This document shows positions 35,488 through 46,431 of a stretch of 64,000 nucleotides of DNA, one piece after another. The DNA is from Gerris lacustris. Its lineage: Eukaryota; Arthropoda; Insecta; Hemiptera; Gerridae. Each line of letters starts with the position of its first letter. The first letter of the stretch is position 1. The stretch lies in the NCBI GenBank assembly GCA_951217055.1, contig OX578285.1, forward strand, positions 59,989,102-60,053,101, read 5' to 3'. Under the pieces are notes generated by a model. The model did no database searches, was not told the origin of the DNA, and saw nothing but the letters and a program-made list of their open reading frames with translations. The translations under genes were made by a program, and so were the position numbers.

Positions 35488-36233
35488 ATTGAAGCGAGCT
35501 TCTTACATTCAACGAAATATGCATCTTGTCTGTCTGTCTGTCTATCTGTCTGTCTGTCTGTCTGTCTGTGTGTAACGTTTACGTGTCCGACGATAACTTG
35601 AGTAAAAGTTGACCGATTTTGTTGAAATTTGGTATACATCTTCCTTTTACTAATACTCAGGCTAAGTTCGTCGGACAGCGTGATCCGTCCAAATGCTCGC
35701 GTAAACGTGAGCTTCAAATTCAAAATTGGAATTTCAGGACGGGAAAAAATTCTATCATCACCTATTCGATGAGACGAACATTTTTTAGTAAAACCAACAA
35801 CGACACTGCTATGAATTAATAAAGATCGCTAAAACTATTAAAGCGGACCTAAACGTTTACAATAGAGAAAACAACCTTTTTACCAATATCTTACGTTCTA
35901 ACGTAACGATTTTAATAAAACTTCATGTACATCGTCTAAAGTACAATTGAAACAAGTATGTAAAATTTCAACGTGATACAAGCAGTAGTATTTGAGTAAT
36001 GAAGTGATACATTTATAATAATAATATAAAAGTTAGTACGGATGGTTAAGATTCTTATAGTGCATAGGTTTGTTTAGGAAGTAAAGCTTTGTACCGAGTA
36101 CCCCCACTCTACCTCACACTACCCTCTTCCACTTATCTTCAACTATGACATTCATCATGATTAATAAATTTCAATATTCAGTATTTTATTACAATACGCT
36201 CGCTTCAATGATAGAGCCACGCGATACCTAGTT
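35488..36233 (+). mobile_element. F4 HINE-like element, copy b
   Basis: It runs from AATTGAAGCGAGCTTCTTAC to CGCGATACCTAGTT with a shorter (GTCT)n (35526-35570). It matches copy a along its whole length with scattered substitutions and small indels, including the 3' subterminal CGCTCGCTTCAA. No target duplication could be fixed, as expected for Helitron/Helentron insertion, which makes none. Confidence 0.7.
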
Positions 36234-36534
36234 AGTCTACTGATCATATGTTTCTTTGACCATTTATTACATAAAAGAAAGTAATTCACTTGTTGAATGC
36301 TGTTGATATATTGATTCTAGGGGGGTGGAAGAGAGGGGGGGGGGGGGGGTCTTAAGTAACGAGGTAGGGTGGGTAGCAAGTAAATAGTGTTACCTCCTGC
36401 GTATTCCTACCTCCCTCATATAGTATCGAGCTTTAGACGCCACCTTTGTGCCGGGGTCAGCTGTTAGACGGTCGATCGAACGCTCAGACCTACCTCCTAC
36501 GAACTTCTGTATCCCTGTTGAGTGGAAAACCCTA
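36234..36534. other. G tract and moderately GC-rich block
   Basis: A G tract near 36333-36349 precedes a GC-richer block to about 36530 (TTAGACGGTCGATCGAACGC). No ORF or RNA signal is convincing. Confidence 0.35.
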
Positions 36535-37745
36535 ACGGTGCCTATGGACTAGAAGCTAAAAACCACGAAAATTTTTGTGCCGAAAGGTTACAATCTATTC
36601 TCTATGGTTACAATTGAACCTCGTCTCGTAAACAAGAGAAGGTTATAACTTGTGAACAAATGCGTTGTATAGTATGTTATACGTTAGTGTTTAGTTTAGT
36701 ATTTTTATTCTTTATAATTAATGAATAAATTAAAATATTAATTTTCTTTTAAGTTGTACAGCCAAAAAATTGCGAAACAGAAATATTTACAGCTTACAGC
36801 AATGTACCTAAATAACAGGAATCATATTCGGAAATAATACATTTTTCGTAAAACTATTTTGGACTTTGCTTGGCTAAGACTTATAATAAAAGAATACTAA
36901 AGAGGGTGTTCTTTGTTTGAATAAAGTATATTGATATTTTAATTTTGCTGAATAAGCTTCAATATTCAATAGGACTTATAATTTATTATATTTCTTTAAC
37001 AATAATACTATTCATTACTTTTAAAATAGACTACTTATTATACCTCGGAGTATAAAATAATGTTGATTTAATCAAATTAATCTTTGAAATCAACAAAACA
37101 GCTCCAGCTCACCTAAATTTCATGGAAGCTGCATTATTGCCTTTGTTGCAGTTTTATTGTTACATATAAATAAAATAAAATAAAGAAGAAACACGTCCTA
37201 TTTCGTATGGTTGAACATATATTTTATTTCCTCTAGTTTTTTAAATCAGTCAATACATTTGATTTTTTAACATGAATTAAAGTAGTCATGTACTTTAATG
37301 AAATTCTTTAGAATTATATATCTATATATTTATATATTCACTATTTTATTTAATACAGAATTTTAGCTAAAGAAAGTTATTTGTTATTTTTTTTCGAGGT
37401 GTCTGTGTCTGTGTTCACACTAACGTTTTTACGTGTTTACAGAAGTTAAAAATTGGTGAAGTACGAGCTCTCTTTCTCTCTATTTACTTAAAAGGGTGTG
37501 AAAAAATTGTGATCAAAACAATCTTTTTTTATTGAAATAACAAAATAAAAAAACAAACATGGCACTAGGCACATTAGCAAATTACTCTAATTGCAATAAA
37601 ACTTTGCTAAAGAAAAAGAAACAAAAACTGAAGCGGTAAAAAAAAACTATTATTATAGCCTTTTATTGTTGTTGTTCAGTTCGAACTATAACCTTCCGGC
37701 ACAAAAATGTTTCGTGGTATTTAGCTTCTAGTGCCTAGGGACCTT
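36535..37745. mobile_element. 1.2-kb element with ~57-bp inverted ends
   Basis: About 36535-36595 (GGACTAGAAGCTAAAAACC..TTTTTGTGCCGAAAGGTTA) is mirrored at about 37685-37745 (TAACCTTCCGGCACAAAAAT..TTTAGCTTCTAGTGCC). The interior is very AT-rich and has no transposase frame. Probably a non-autonomous DNA element; ends and superfamily not settled. Confidence 0.5.
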
Positions 37746-38102
37746 TCTTGGCACTTTGAGGTGATGTATACAATCTACTCCTCTCGGTAATTCTACAGAA
37801 CCCAAGAATAATTTAAAACTTCAGACAGTTCAAGAGGGTATATTACAAGTCAATATATCCACAATCCAAATCCAAGAAGGCTAACGCTAACATTACTGCG
37901 AATTATCCAAAATATTGTGTTATCGAGGTTTTAATTTAATTAATAAGTATTTATTACTCAAATCATTTACCCTATCATACCAAATCGCTTACCCAATCAT
38001 CAATAATTCAACTATAGTCCCACATATTTTTTTAAGCATTCATCTTATTCAAACTAAACTAGGCATCGCGTGGCTCTATCATTGAAGCGAGCGTATAGTA
38101 AT

Positions 38103-38641
38103 AAATCTGACCAAAAACCACTTGTGTGGTAAAAAAAAACACCCCGCCAAGTCTGAGGTCCAAAAAAGTTGTGAAATCAACTTTCTGTCCCGCCAAGTGA
38201 TGTTGGCACTTTCTCCTGACCCAACACTGTCAACTTAGATATTTATCAGCTTCTTCTCCTTGGTGGTGTTCCTGCAGTACTTCCCAAAGTTAACTGGTTG
38301 TACCCCACGCATCCTCTGCAAAGAAAGTAGTAGTTGCACGGGGTCATTCCTTGAAAGCTTAATTTGTATATTACTTATTTCTATTTTATTTGCTTTTTGA
38401 TAATGGGAAAGATTTACAGCAATGATTATTGTGGCATCGAGAAGAGCCTTCAACAACATTGTTAAAAGGCTTTCCTCACACCGCCAAGGAGAAGAAGCTG
38501 ATAAATATCTAAGTTGACAGTGTTGGGTCAGGAGAAAGTGCCAACATCACTTGGCGGGACAGAAAGTTGATTTCACAACTTTTTTGGACCTCAGACTTGG
38601 CGGGGTGTTTTTTTTACCACACAAGTAGTTTTTGGTCAGAT
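38103..38641. mobile_element. 539-bp palindromic element
   Basis: Arms of about 150 bp (38103-38262 and 38480-38641) are near-perfect reverse complements, outer end TCTGACCAAAAACCACTTGT, inner blocks ACACCCCGCCAAGTCTGAGG and CCCGCCAAGTGATGTTGGCA. The centre holds a frame of its own (38235-38459). High arm identity suggests a fairly recent element. Confidence 0.75.
38235..38459 (-). CDS. ORF in the centre of a palindromic element
   Basis: A 74-codon frame (MLLKALLDATIIIAVNLSHY at the start, LQRMRGVQPVNFGKYCRN later) occupies the unique centre and the inner part of one arm of the palindrome. Composition is protein-like in the unique part, with a hydrophobic first 20 residues and a basic C-terminus. 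I recognise no transposase motif, and the last residues come from the inverted arm. It could be a vestige of the parent transposon's gene; equally it could be a chance frame. Confidence 0.2.
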   Translation of the reverse strand: MLLKALLDATIIIAVNLSHYQKANKIEISNIQIKLSRNDPVQLLLSLQRMRGVQPVNFGKYCRNTTKEKKLINI

Positions 38642-39039
38642 TTCATGACTTTTTGTACGGTCCCTAAGGAAGGATTCTCTAAACTGTTTATTCCCACACA
38701 TTAGAGTCAAATAAAAGTGAAGTTAAGAGCTGGACAAGGCCTATGGAGATTGGAGAACTACGAGACCTATGACATTGAAAGAACTTAACATTCTTATAGT
38801 AGCAGCATAATATAAAGATTTTTAGCGGCATTTGGCCACCTAGATACACTAACGTTGCTATCATTTGCGCATATCCAGCTGGATCCTGACCTTATATAAG
38901 TAACGAAGTGACCCCTTAATACTGTCTTAATTATATACCTTAATTATAAAGTATATATGTTAAAAGTAACTAATGGTATAATTACAATAATATATATTAT
39001 TATTACATATATTGTTGATTATTATTATTATTATTATTA

Positions 39040-39207
<168 letters not shown>

Positions 39208-39257
39208 ATAATTATTTTTCATATGTAATAATATAATATAGGCTCACTACTTCGCAT

Positions 39258-39618
39258 GACGCTTACTTGGTTTCTCGCTCCACATTCAGCATAGGAATAA
39301 GTTGATTGATTGTAGGGGGGGGGGGATGTACTAGGGCTCTAGACAAATCCAAAAAGCCCTCATTTATTAAAATCGGTTCAGTAGTTTAGGCTGTAGGTGC
39401 GTCAACGTTAAAGTGACTGTTCGCTAGCTTGGTTTCTCGCTCCGCGTTCAGCGTAGGGATGAGTTATCTAAATTTTTTTGATCTAGGAATGCACTAGGGC
39501 CCTAGACGAATCCAAAAAGCCCTCATTCATTAAAATCGGTTCAGTAGTTTAGGCTGTAGGTGCGTCAACGTAAAATGAAGGAAGAATAAGAATAAGAATA
39601 AGAATAAGAATAAGAAGT
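39258..39618. repeat. Two ~165-bp tandem units then (AAGAAT)n
   Basis: Both units contain TTGGTTTCTCGCTCC, TCCAAAAAGCCCTCATT and AAATCGGTTCAGTAGTTTAG followed by GCTGTAGGTGCGTCAACG (about 39258-39413 and 39428-39575). The AATCGGTTCAGTAGTTTAGG string resembles the block after the GTCY run in F1. An (AAGAAT)n microsatellite follows at about 39584-39618. Confidence 0.7.
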
Positions 39619-40567
39619 CATCAAAACTACCATTTTCAAACCTATTTTTCTCTACTTCTACTTGACCGATTTCGACATTTTTTTTTTTTAATTTTGATCT
39701 ACAGGACACGGCCTTCAAAGATATTAAAAATTATTTAGGTAACTTGTATGTATTCCACGCTGCAGACCCTCAAAAACCCTAGTTCGTCACCTACAGTATA
39801 TATACACTGACAGCTTTTGTGAAATTTTAACTTTTTGACTTGGCGGGGCGGAACGCTGCTGCGTTCCTAAATATGTATTGAATATTAAAAAAATAGATAA
39901 TCATGAATCACGATGAGTTTATAGATAATGAGTATAACAGAAGTACAGCGGCTATTAGTAAGGGAACCACCCCGCATTCTTACTATTCCTCTAACCACAC
40001 ATCTCCTTTTCAATTAGTAAGGAGTATTAGTAAGAGGATCATGTATACCAAATTTTAACTAAATCAGTCAACTTTTACTCAAGTTATCGTCACACGCGTA
40101 AACGTTACTGACAGACAGACAGACAAGATGCATAGTGTGTTGAATGTAAGAAACTCGCTTACGCTCGCTTCAATTATAAATTTGTTAGTATCTTAAACTC
40201 CCTTTTTAACTTACATACATATGTATTTGTTTTTTAAATTTATTTATTTAAATCTTCTTTTTTTTAAATTAATAACTCGCGTAAGTATTTTAGAGTCTAT
40301 TGATCCTTTATATTCCTAAAGAAGATTTTATATATAAAGGTGAAATGTGTCAATATGATTATGTTCATCCGCGTATTATTGAAACTGAAAAGAAGGTATT
40401 TTTTATTTTTTTTTTTTTAAATCGTTAAGGCATTCATGTTTATTATAAATGCTTAATATCTTTAAAACTTCTTTACATTTACAGTAAAATATTTTTAAAA
40501 GAACACCACCGTTGAAATGATAAAGGAATTACCTAATTTTATTCTGTTGACTACTATTTATTGGTTG

Positions 40568-40803
40568 CAGTGGCGTAACTATGGGCCCGCATTGTGGGAG
40601 GGCCCCGGTACTAGGGGCCCCCAAATCTAATGTTCCTATGTCGATGGGGGCCTCCTTTAGAGCATAATAAATTCTATCTACCTTGTAATAATACTTCTAT
40701 ATCATTGTCAGGGGGCCCCATTCAGTTCTGAACGCGTCCTTTTTTTTTTTAGGGTTCTCGGGGGGGGGGGGGGGGGAATGCCCAAGCTACGCCACTGACA
40801 CTG
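40568..40803. mobile_element. hAT-type MITE with 8-bp duplication
   Basis: The ends are CAGTGGCGTAACTATGGGC and GCCCAAGCTACGCCACTG followed by a 5-base echo (ACACTG). ATTGGTTG flanks both sides (40560-40567 and 40804-40811). CAGTGGCGTA ends with an 8-bp duplication are typical of hAT MITEs. The 236-bp interior is GC-rich at both edges (GGGCCC strings, an 18-base G tract near 40759) and non-coding. Confidence 0.8.
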
Positions 40804-41099
40804 ATTGGTTGTAATAATTGTCCTTTAAAATATCATTTTCCTGATTTTTTTAAAAACCCAAAAATTAGTTGAGCACTATTCCTAATACTCAATATCCCAT
40901 ATAGAATGTAAAGTTTTAAAATTATATAAAGGATTTTATAATTTAATGTGTCAAATCTTCGCATTGTGTTTCAGACTATGCTATACATTTTTTTTTAATG
41001 TGTTCCCATTATGTGTAATTTTTTTTTGTTTGGCATCTGGTCCAAGACCACAAAGCCATAAAAATTACTGAGATTATATTTAAATAATTTTTATATTAA

Positions 41100-43240
41100 T
41101 GTGCGAAGTTATCTATATTTTTATCTTATAGAGCTTTTAATGAAGGCGTAAATGTGTTTGTAAACATCATAACAATTGCTTGATAACAAACTATTGTAAT
41201 TGAAAGGTCTTTCGATATTGCATTTGAAAATATTTTCGAACATCACGTCTCTTTCTGGGCTATGTTTATTACATTCGAATATAATGTGGGTCAGAGTTTC
41301 GTGGATACTATACAATGAGGGCACATAGGAGAGTTCGCCAGCCCAAACCTATGCAAATAAAATTTGCAGATACCGTGATCAGCACGCAGTCTCAAAATAG
41401 CAACGACCATACCTCTGTTGCCATTTATGTCTTTAAACCAAGGCCGAAAGTGTGTTTTATGCTGGATTGATTTATAAAAAGAACCACTGTTGCCGTTTAA
41501 AAACCAGATTTGCCATTGTTGATGCGCTGAAGTTTTTATATAACTATATACATCACTTTATATGACATGCCAAAGTCGATTGGTAATTCTTCATCGATAC
41601 TGCTTTCCTTCGCGATTTGATGCACCGTTTCGTTTGGAGCGATGCCGGCGTGTCCTTTCAGCCAAACAAACACTACATTTTTACTTAACGATAGTGGTTA
41701 AGACGCACAATTTCACTCAACAGGTAATTTTTTAGGATGCCCGATGTTTTATTATTTAAAGCCATAACTGTGCTAAAACTGTCCGTGAAAATAACAAATC
41801 GACTATGGTCCGTGTCTTTAATATGTTTCAATGCTTCGACTATAGCAGTTAACTCAGCTGAATAGCTTGAAAAATATTTGTTAGATTTGTTATCTTTAGA
41901 CCTTTGCTGACGTTAGTGGATTGATCGAACAAAGCACACCCAACATTGTCGGAAGTTTTAGAGCCGTCGGTAAATATGTAAAAATGGTGGATTTCTGATA
42001 GCCGCTGGGTATTTAGAGTAGTCGTGTAGTTTATAACTGAGTATAGGGGTAATAAGAGCGTCGTATTTTAGTAGTGAAAAAGGTGAGTTAGTATACAGGG
42101 TGCGGTCCAAAAGTCTCCCCCCCCCCCCCCTCTTAACTTTTGAACGGTTTGAGATAAATTAATGAAACTTGGGGGATCTCTACCATGCAAAGGGAAGTTT
42201 GTTTTCATGCAATCACCCACTAGGGGCAACCACCCACTTTGCCCCCAGGCCACCCAACTTCAAAATTTCAAATTGGAGCGTATATTTTTGATAGCATATT
42301 TGGATTCTACGGTGAAAAATAATAAAATTTTACATGAAACTATTTTTTCTATCTCCAATATTTTGCCCCCTACAGGGGGGCAAAGATAGCAAAATAACCC
42401 TTCCGAAATAGTAAAAAAATAACACTTAGATCGTTATAAAATCTAAACGGTTTGAAATAAAGTCATGGAACTTGGGGGATCTGTACCATGTAAAGGGAAG
42501 TGTTTAATCATTCACTCGCGTACTAGGGGCAACCTCCATTTTGCCCCCAGGCGCTGAAATCTACGATTTTTATACCTTTGCCCCTCTATAGGGGGCAAAA
42601 TATTAGAGGTAGAAAAAAAAGTTTTAAGTAAAATATTTTTATTTTTTGCCGTAGAATCTAAATCTGCTATCAAAAATATACATTCTAGGACAAAATTTTG
42701 AAGTTAGGTGGTCTAGGGGCAAAATGGGAGGTTGCCCCTACAGCGCGGTTGCATGAAAGCAAACTTCCCTTTACATGGTACGGATCCCCTAAGTTTCATT
42801 AATTTATCTCTAACCGTTTAGATTTTACAACGTATTATCGGTAGGGTAATTTTGCTATCTTTGCCCACCTATAGGGGGCAAAATATTGGGAATAGAAAAA
42901 AAAGTTTCAAGTAAAAGTTTATTATTTTTCACTGTAAAATCCAAATATGCTATCAAAAATATACACTCCAATTTGAAATTTTGAAGTTGGGTGGCCTGGG
43001 GGCAAAGTGGGTGGTTGCCCCTAGTGGGTGATTGCATGAAAACAAACTTCCCTTTGCATGGTAGAGATCCCCCAAGTTTCATTAATTTATCTCAAACCGT
43101 TCAAAAGTTAAGAAGGGGGGGGGGGGAGACTTTTGGACCACCCTGTATGTATAAATATTTTGGCGATAATTTGCTGTGTTAATAAAACAATCTGCTATTA
43201 GCGGGGACTTTTTCTTTTGCCAATATTTTGTAATGATTGA
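41100..43240 (-). pseudogene. I/Jockey-type retrotransposon 3' end with RNase H, interrupted
   Basis: The minus strand encodes the end of a non-LTR retrotransposon ORF2. In order: IFTDGSKTS (first RNase H aspartate) near 41965, YSAELTAIVEALKH (glutamate) near 41850, FVIFTDSFS (second aspartate) near 41785, VVFVWLKGHAGI near 41650, and APNETVHQIAKE near 41620, where the usual fourth aspartate is histidine. Downstream come QWQIWFLNGN, LRLRADHGICKFYLHRFGLA and CPHC near 41340, then HETLTHIIFEC near 41285, forming the C-terminal CCHC-like knuckle, and a stop near 41121. At least four frameshifts separate these blocks. A mariner-like foldback at 42096-43145 cuts it; only about 100 bp of the retrotransposon remain recognisable above the insertion. 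Confidence 0.75.
42096..43145. mobile_element. Mariner-like 1,050-bp foldback element
   Basis: It begins CAGGGTGCGGTCCAAAAGTC and ends GACTTTTGGACCACCCTG, with TA on each side (42094-42095, 43146-43147): the Tc1/mariner insertion signature. It is a long palindrome built of four related units of about 250-330 bp. The outer pair (42150-42380 and 42860-43090) is almost identical in inverted orientation; the inner pair is more diverged. Each unit has AAACTTCCCTTTGCATGGTA or its complement and a TTGCCCC/GGGGCAA block. C and G tracts sit just inside the two ends. No transposase. The paired 75-codon frames are the two arms read in opposite directions. Confidence 0.85.
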
Positions 43241-43559
43241 TGAAATGTGAAATTTTAATGATTGATAAAAAAATAAGTGATGAAAATAGAAAAATATAAA
43301 ATTAAATTAATTAAAAATTAAAAAAATAATAAATAATAATTGATAAAAATTGTAATGATTGATGATGAAATTATATGTAATTATTAGTTTTAATTGCATA
43401 GAAAATACATGTAGTTACTGTAAAATTATCAGTTATTAGTCAGGCGCCAAACATAATGTATTTTCCTCTTACGTATTTAGAAATATATAATCAGTTGTGT
43501 CCAACGAGGTTTTGACGAACTTATTTCCATTGAATATAATTTATTGAATTCAATATGAA

Positions 43560-43745
43560 CTGAAATGAAGGTTTAACACATTTTTATGTTCCCTCGAGTC
43601 CAAAAAGCCTAAATTAATGCTGGACTGATTTCGATGTAAATTTGGCCTACATATTAAAATCATACCCGGGGAAGAAAATTGAAAATTAATTTTTACTCCA
43701 AATTTGAACTCTGAAAAGTCATTAAAAATAGTTCATTACGCGTCT
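43560..43745 (-). mobile_element. F1 repeat, copy g (fragment)
   Basis: CCTCGAGTCCAAAAAGCC, then GATTTCGATGTAAATTTGGC and CCCGGGGAAGAAAATTG, match the 5' half of F1 on the minus strand. The remainder is missing and F2 copy b follows directly. Confidence 0.45.
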
Positions 43746-44290
43746 GGTGCGGAAAGTAGCATTTTGCATGCGAATGTGGAGTTTGCACCCGAGCTACAGC
43801 GAGGAAAGTAAAACCACACGAGCAAAGCAAAATGAAGTTTTCGCACGAATTGCGTACCGTACTTTATCTACGATTGTGGATTTTAATAATAAATACAGAA
43901 AAAAATAAAAAAATAAACTTCCTGTATGTAAGTTCGTATTTCTCTTTTGATAAAGATGACATTAATAGTTGTATTATGTGCCGAATTAATTATTTCAGGA
44001 GGCGTATTATTCTCCTCATTTTCGTCATAATCACTTAAATCAATCATTGTTTTTACTAAAAACTCGATATAAACAGTTACTTTAATTAAACAAATAGAAA
44101 ATTAGTTTTGTTAAATGTAAACAAATCGTGCGTTAAGGTGAAGAATTCTTCATTTTTACCACACTAGGGCGGAAGAAAAGAGGAATTATGAAACGCGCAT
44201 GGGCAATGAATACGAGTACGTAAAGAATCACTTTCTACGCATCTAAACAGAGATACAATGTTTATATTTCGTATCAATCGTATATAAAAA
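43745..44290 (-). mobile_element. F2 DNA element, copy b
   Basis: Inverted relative to copy a. It shows GCATTTTGCATGCGAATGTGG near 43758, GTACCGTACTTTATCTACGATTG near 43854, the ORF start region (complement of ATGATTGATTTAAGTG near 44045) and the far end CGCATCTAAACAGAGATACA near 44238. The F2 ORF begins at the same place but is shifted by small indels. The central palindrome is degraded (CACACTAGGGCGGAAGAAAA). Confidence 0.6.
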
Positions 44291-45185
44291 CTATGTTCAT
44301 ATTAATATAATTTTTTTCTAAAACGGTTCCAACGATTTTCAGAAAATATTGAAGTATGAATTTTCTCGGGAAAATAAATTCACTGAAACTCGTAAACGAA
44401 ATGATAAGTCGTCACACCGTCACACTTTTAATACATTTTAACCAATGTGTACATGAGCATTTTTTTTCGCCTGGAATATAAAAAAAATAAAATAAATAAG
44501 TTGAGCTTATTTTAATATCCTATATTTAAATCATCTGGTGAAAAATTGATTAAGTTTTGATTAATTATTATTATTATATTTTTTTTTAATGAAATTGGGC
44601 ATAATATAAAAGCAGGGATTTGTTTTTGCTAATATATATATGTATGTAGTAAATTAATGTAGAAAGCATGGCTAATTTACTAGGGTTATAATATTATTGA
44701 TTTACCATGATTTCCTGTATTCTCTCGCAAGAATTCGCCACCTGTATTAAGATAAAGCTTTTTAATATAAATTCATTTACATTTACTCTCTACTATTTAC
44801 ATTCATAAAAAATTGACTAAATTTTCCAATATGGGTTGATTAAATCTATCCATTTTTTAGCAAAGGTTCTGTTACAAAAAGGTTTTTTTTACAGCTGGAT
44901 TTTTTTGGGGGGGCTTTTTTCGTGTTCTAATATTCAGTAAGTAGTTTTATTAATTGTATTTTTGTTACTCCTATATAGGTTTTCAATGCTCTAATATTCA
45001 GTAATTAATTATAGAGGAGGAGAATATAGAGGCCCGTGGTTCAAATCCCGGCGCTGGAGTGTATTTTTCTCTGTCTGTTTCCCGTAGTTAATAATAATTA
45101 TTATTTGATTTAAATTAAAATTTAATCTTTCTGTAGTATGAATACTACCAAAATGGTAAAATATGAATTAGTAATTAATTAATTA
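44291..45185. repeat. Mostly empty; short direct repeats and a tRNA-like B box
   Basis: TTCTAATATTCAGTAA with TTGTTACTCC-type flanks occurs near 44926 and 44990 and again in related form near 45630. GTGGTTCAAATCCCGGCGC near 45040 is a strong B-box match without a clear A box, so an eroded tRNA-derived repeat is likely. Otherwise AT-rich and featureless. Confidence 0.35.
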
Positions 45186-45516
45186 GTAAACTGAGGATTT
45201 CTCCTTATCCTGGTCTGTTGGGTACTATATTTTCGTATAAATATTAAAATCCAAACATGTTGAACATTTTGCTATATTTCAACCCCTTTGGGTCATTTTC
45301 AAGCTAGAACACAATTACAATTCAAATATATAGATAATTACGAGTTAGGCTTTTATAAGATGTAATAATTATTTGAATTGTAATTGTCTTCTAGCTTGAA
45401 AATGACCCAAAGGGGTTGAAATATAGCAAATATTAAACATGTTTGGATTTTAATATTTAAACGAAAATATAGTACCCAACAGACCAGGATAAAGAGAAAT
45501 CCTCAGTTTACTAATA
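45186..45516. mobile_element. 331-bp foldback element
   Basis: The left arm (45186-45330, starting TAGTAAACTGAGGATTTCTC) is mirrored by the right arm (45385-45516, ending CCTCAGTTTACTA). The inner arms contain GGGTCATTTTCAAGCTAGA and its complement. The minus-strand reading TTGAAAATGACCC..GGTTGAAATATAGC is the same repeat-end type seen at 31386-31470. Arms are nearly identical. Confidence 0.75.
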
Positions 45517-45795
45517 TATACATATAGAGGGTAATTATCTACTTAATTAATTAATGTTGTAAGTTAGAATGGTAAGTAATTAATATTGGATATTGTATTT
45601 TTGTTACTTCTAATTAGGTTTTCAGTGTTCTAATGTTCAGTGAATAGTTTTGTTAATTTTATTTTGTTATATCTCGTTTCCAGTTAAGCTTTTAAATGTA
45701 GGCTGAAACGCTTCAATTTTGAACATTGAAATCAGAACACTGCTTGTATGACTAAATTATATTTCCTTGGTAAACAGTATCTTCGTGATACTTAA

Positions 45796-46427
45796 GCAGG
45801 CCCTACAATCAATCCGCTTGATCAAAACATCGCGTCAAGCAGATTGACACGTGCTTCTAGCAGCCTTGGGGCGCATCAAGCATACCATTAATCTTTTCAT
45901 CAACACTGATTTGTAGCGGAGTTTTGGACTAGTGAACTGCTGCTCCTGGACAGTAGTGAATCAATATTGTGTAGATACCATGGTTTCCAATCAGGATTTC
46001 GGGTTTCTCATCTTGACAGTTGTTGCTCTCAAGCGGAAAAGAAAGATCCATAGGTAATGACGTTGGTGGAAGGGGTGGAACTTTCCACAACTCCGGCCAA
46101 TCACGATATAAATCAATGAGGAGTCTAATAGATTCTCGATCGGCATTATTATCTACCGAACCTTCGGAAGCGAGCGGACGGTCCTCTATCGCTAGTGTCG
46201 AGCAGGTGACTGACGGAATGTTTGATCAAAATTGCTCTACTATACTAATGCTCTAGATCTTGACTATCAAGCGCTCCGTCCAGCCGCTTGAGTCATTCAG
46301 ACTTTCAATCAATCCCCGTCAAGGCTTGACTCAAGCGTCAAACGGGTTCCTAGGCTATCAATCACGCTTGACACCATTGCTTGACGCGCTGTTTTGATCA
46401 AGCGGATTGACGGTGTACAGGGCCTGC
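45796..46427. mobile_element. TTAA-flanked DNA element with inverted ends
   Basis: TTAA lies on both sides (45792-45795 and 46428-46431). The ends GCAGGCCCT and AGGGCCTGC extend into long imperfect inverted repeats, for example AATCCGCTTGATCAAAACA with TGTTTTGATCAAGCGGATT. A TTAA target duplication points to piggyBac or Kolobok superfamilies. The non-palindromic centre carries a coding remnant on the minus strand. Confidence 0.7.
45930..46245 (-). pseudogene. Possible MADF/Myb-SANT-like coding remnant
   Basis: A minus-strand frame open from about 46235 to a TAG near 45930 includes NADRESIRLLIDLYRDWPEL followed by WKVPPLPPTSLPMDL. The string RLLIDLYRDWPELW matches the first helix of MADF domains (usual form FIxLYRxxPxLW), which occur in proteins encoded by several DNA transposons and in insect transcription factors. 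The rest of a MADF domain (later helices) does not follow, and there is no ATG upstream in frame. This is at most a fragment, possibly one exon; the residues after WKV are proline-rich. The complementary plus-strand frame (46020-46256) looks like its shadow. Confidence 0.4.
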
Positions 46428-46431
46428 TTAA

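Noticed and set aside
42162..43082. Paired 75-codon frames on opposite strands beginning MKLGGSLPCKGKF
   Set aside because: They are the two arms of the mariner-like foldback element translated in opposite directions.
45035..45060. Possible tRNA gene (strong B box); similar at 55460-55480 and 28945-28965
   Set aside because: No A box at the right distance and no cloverleaf; kept only as likely tRNA-derived repeat debris.
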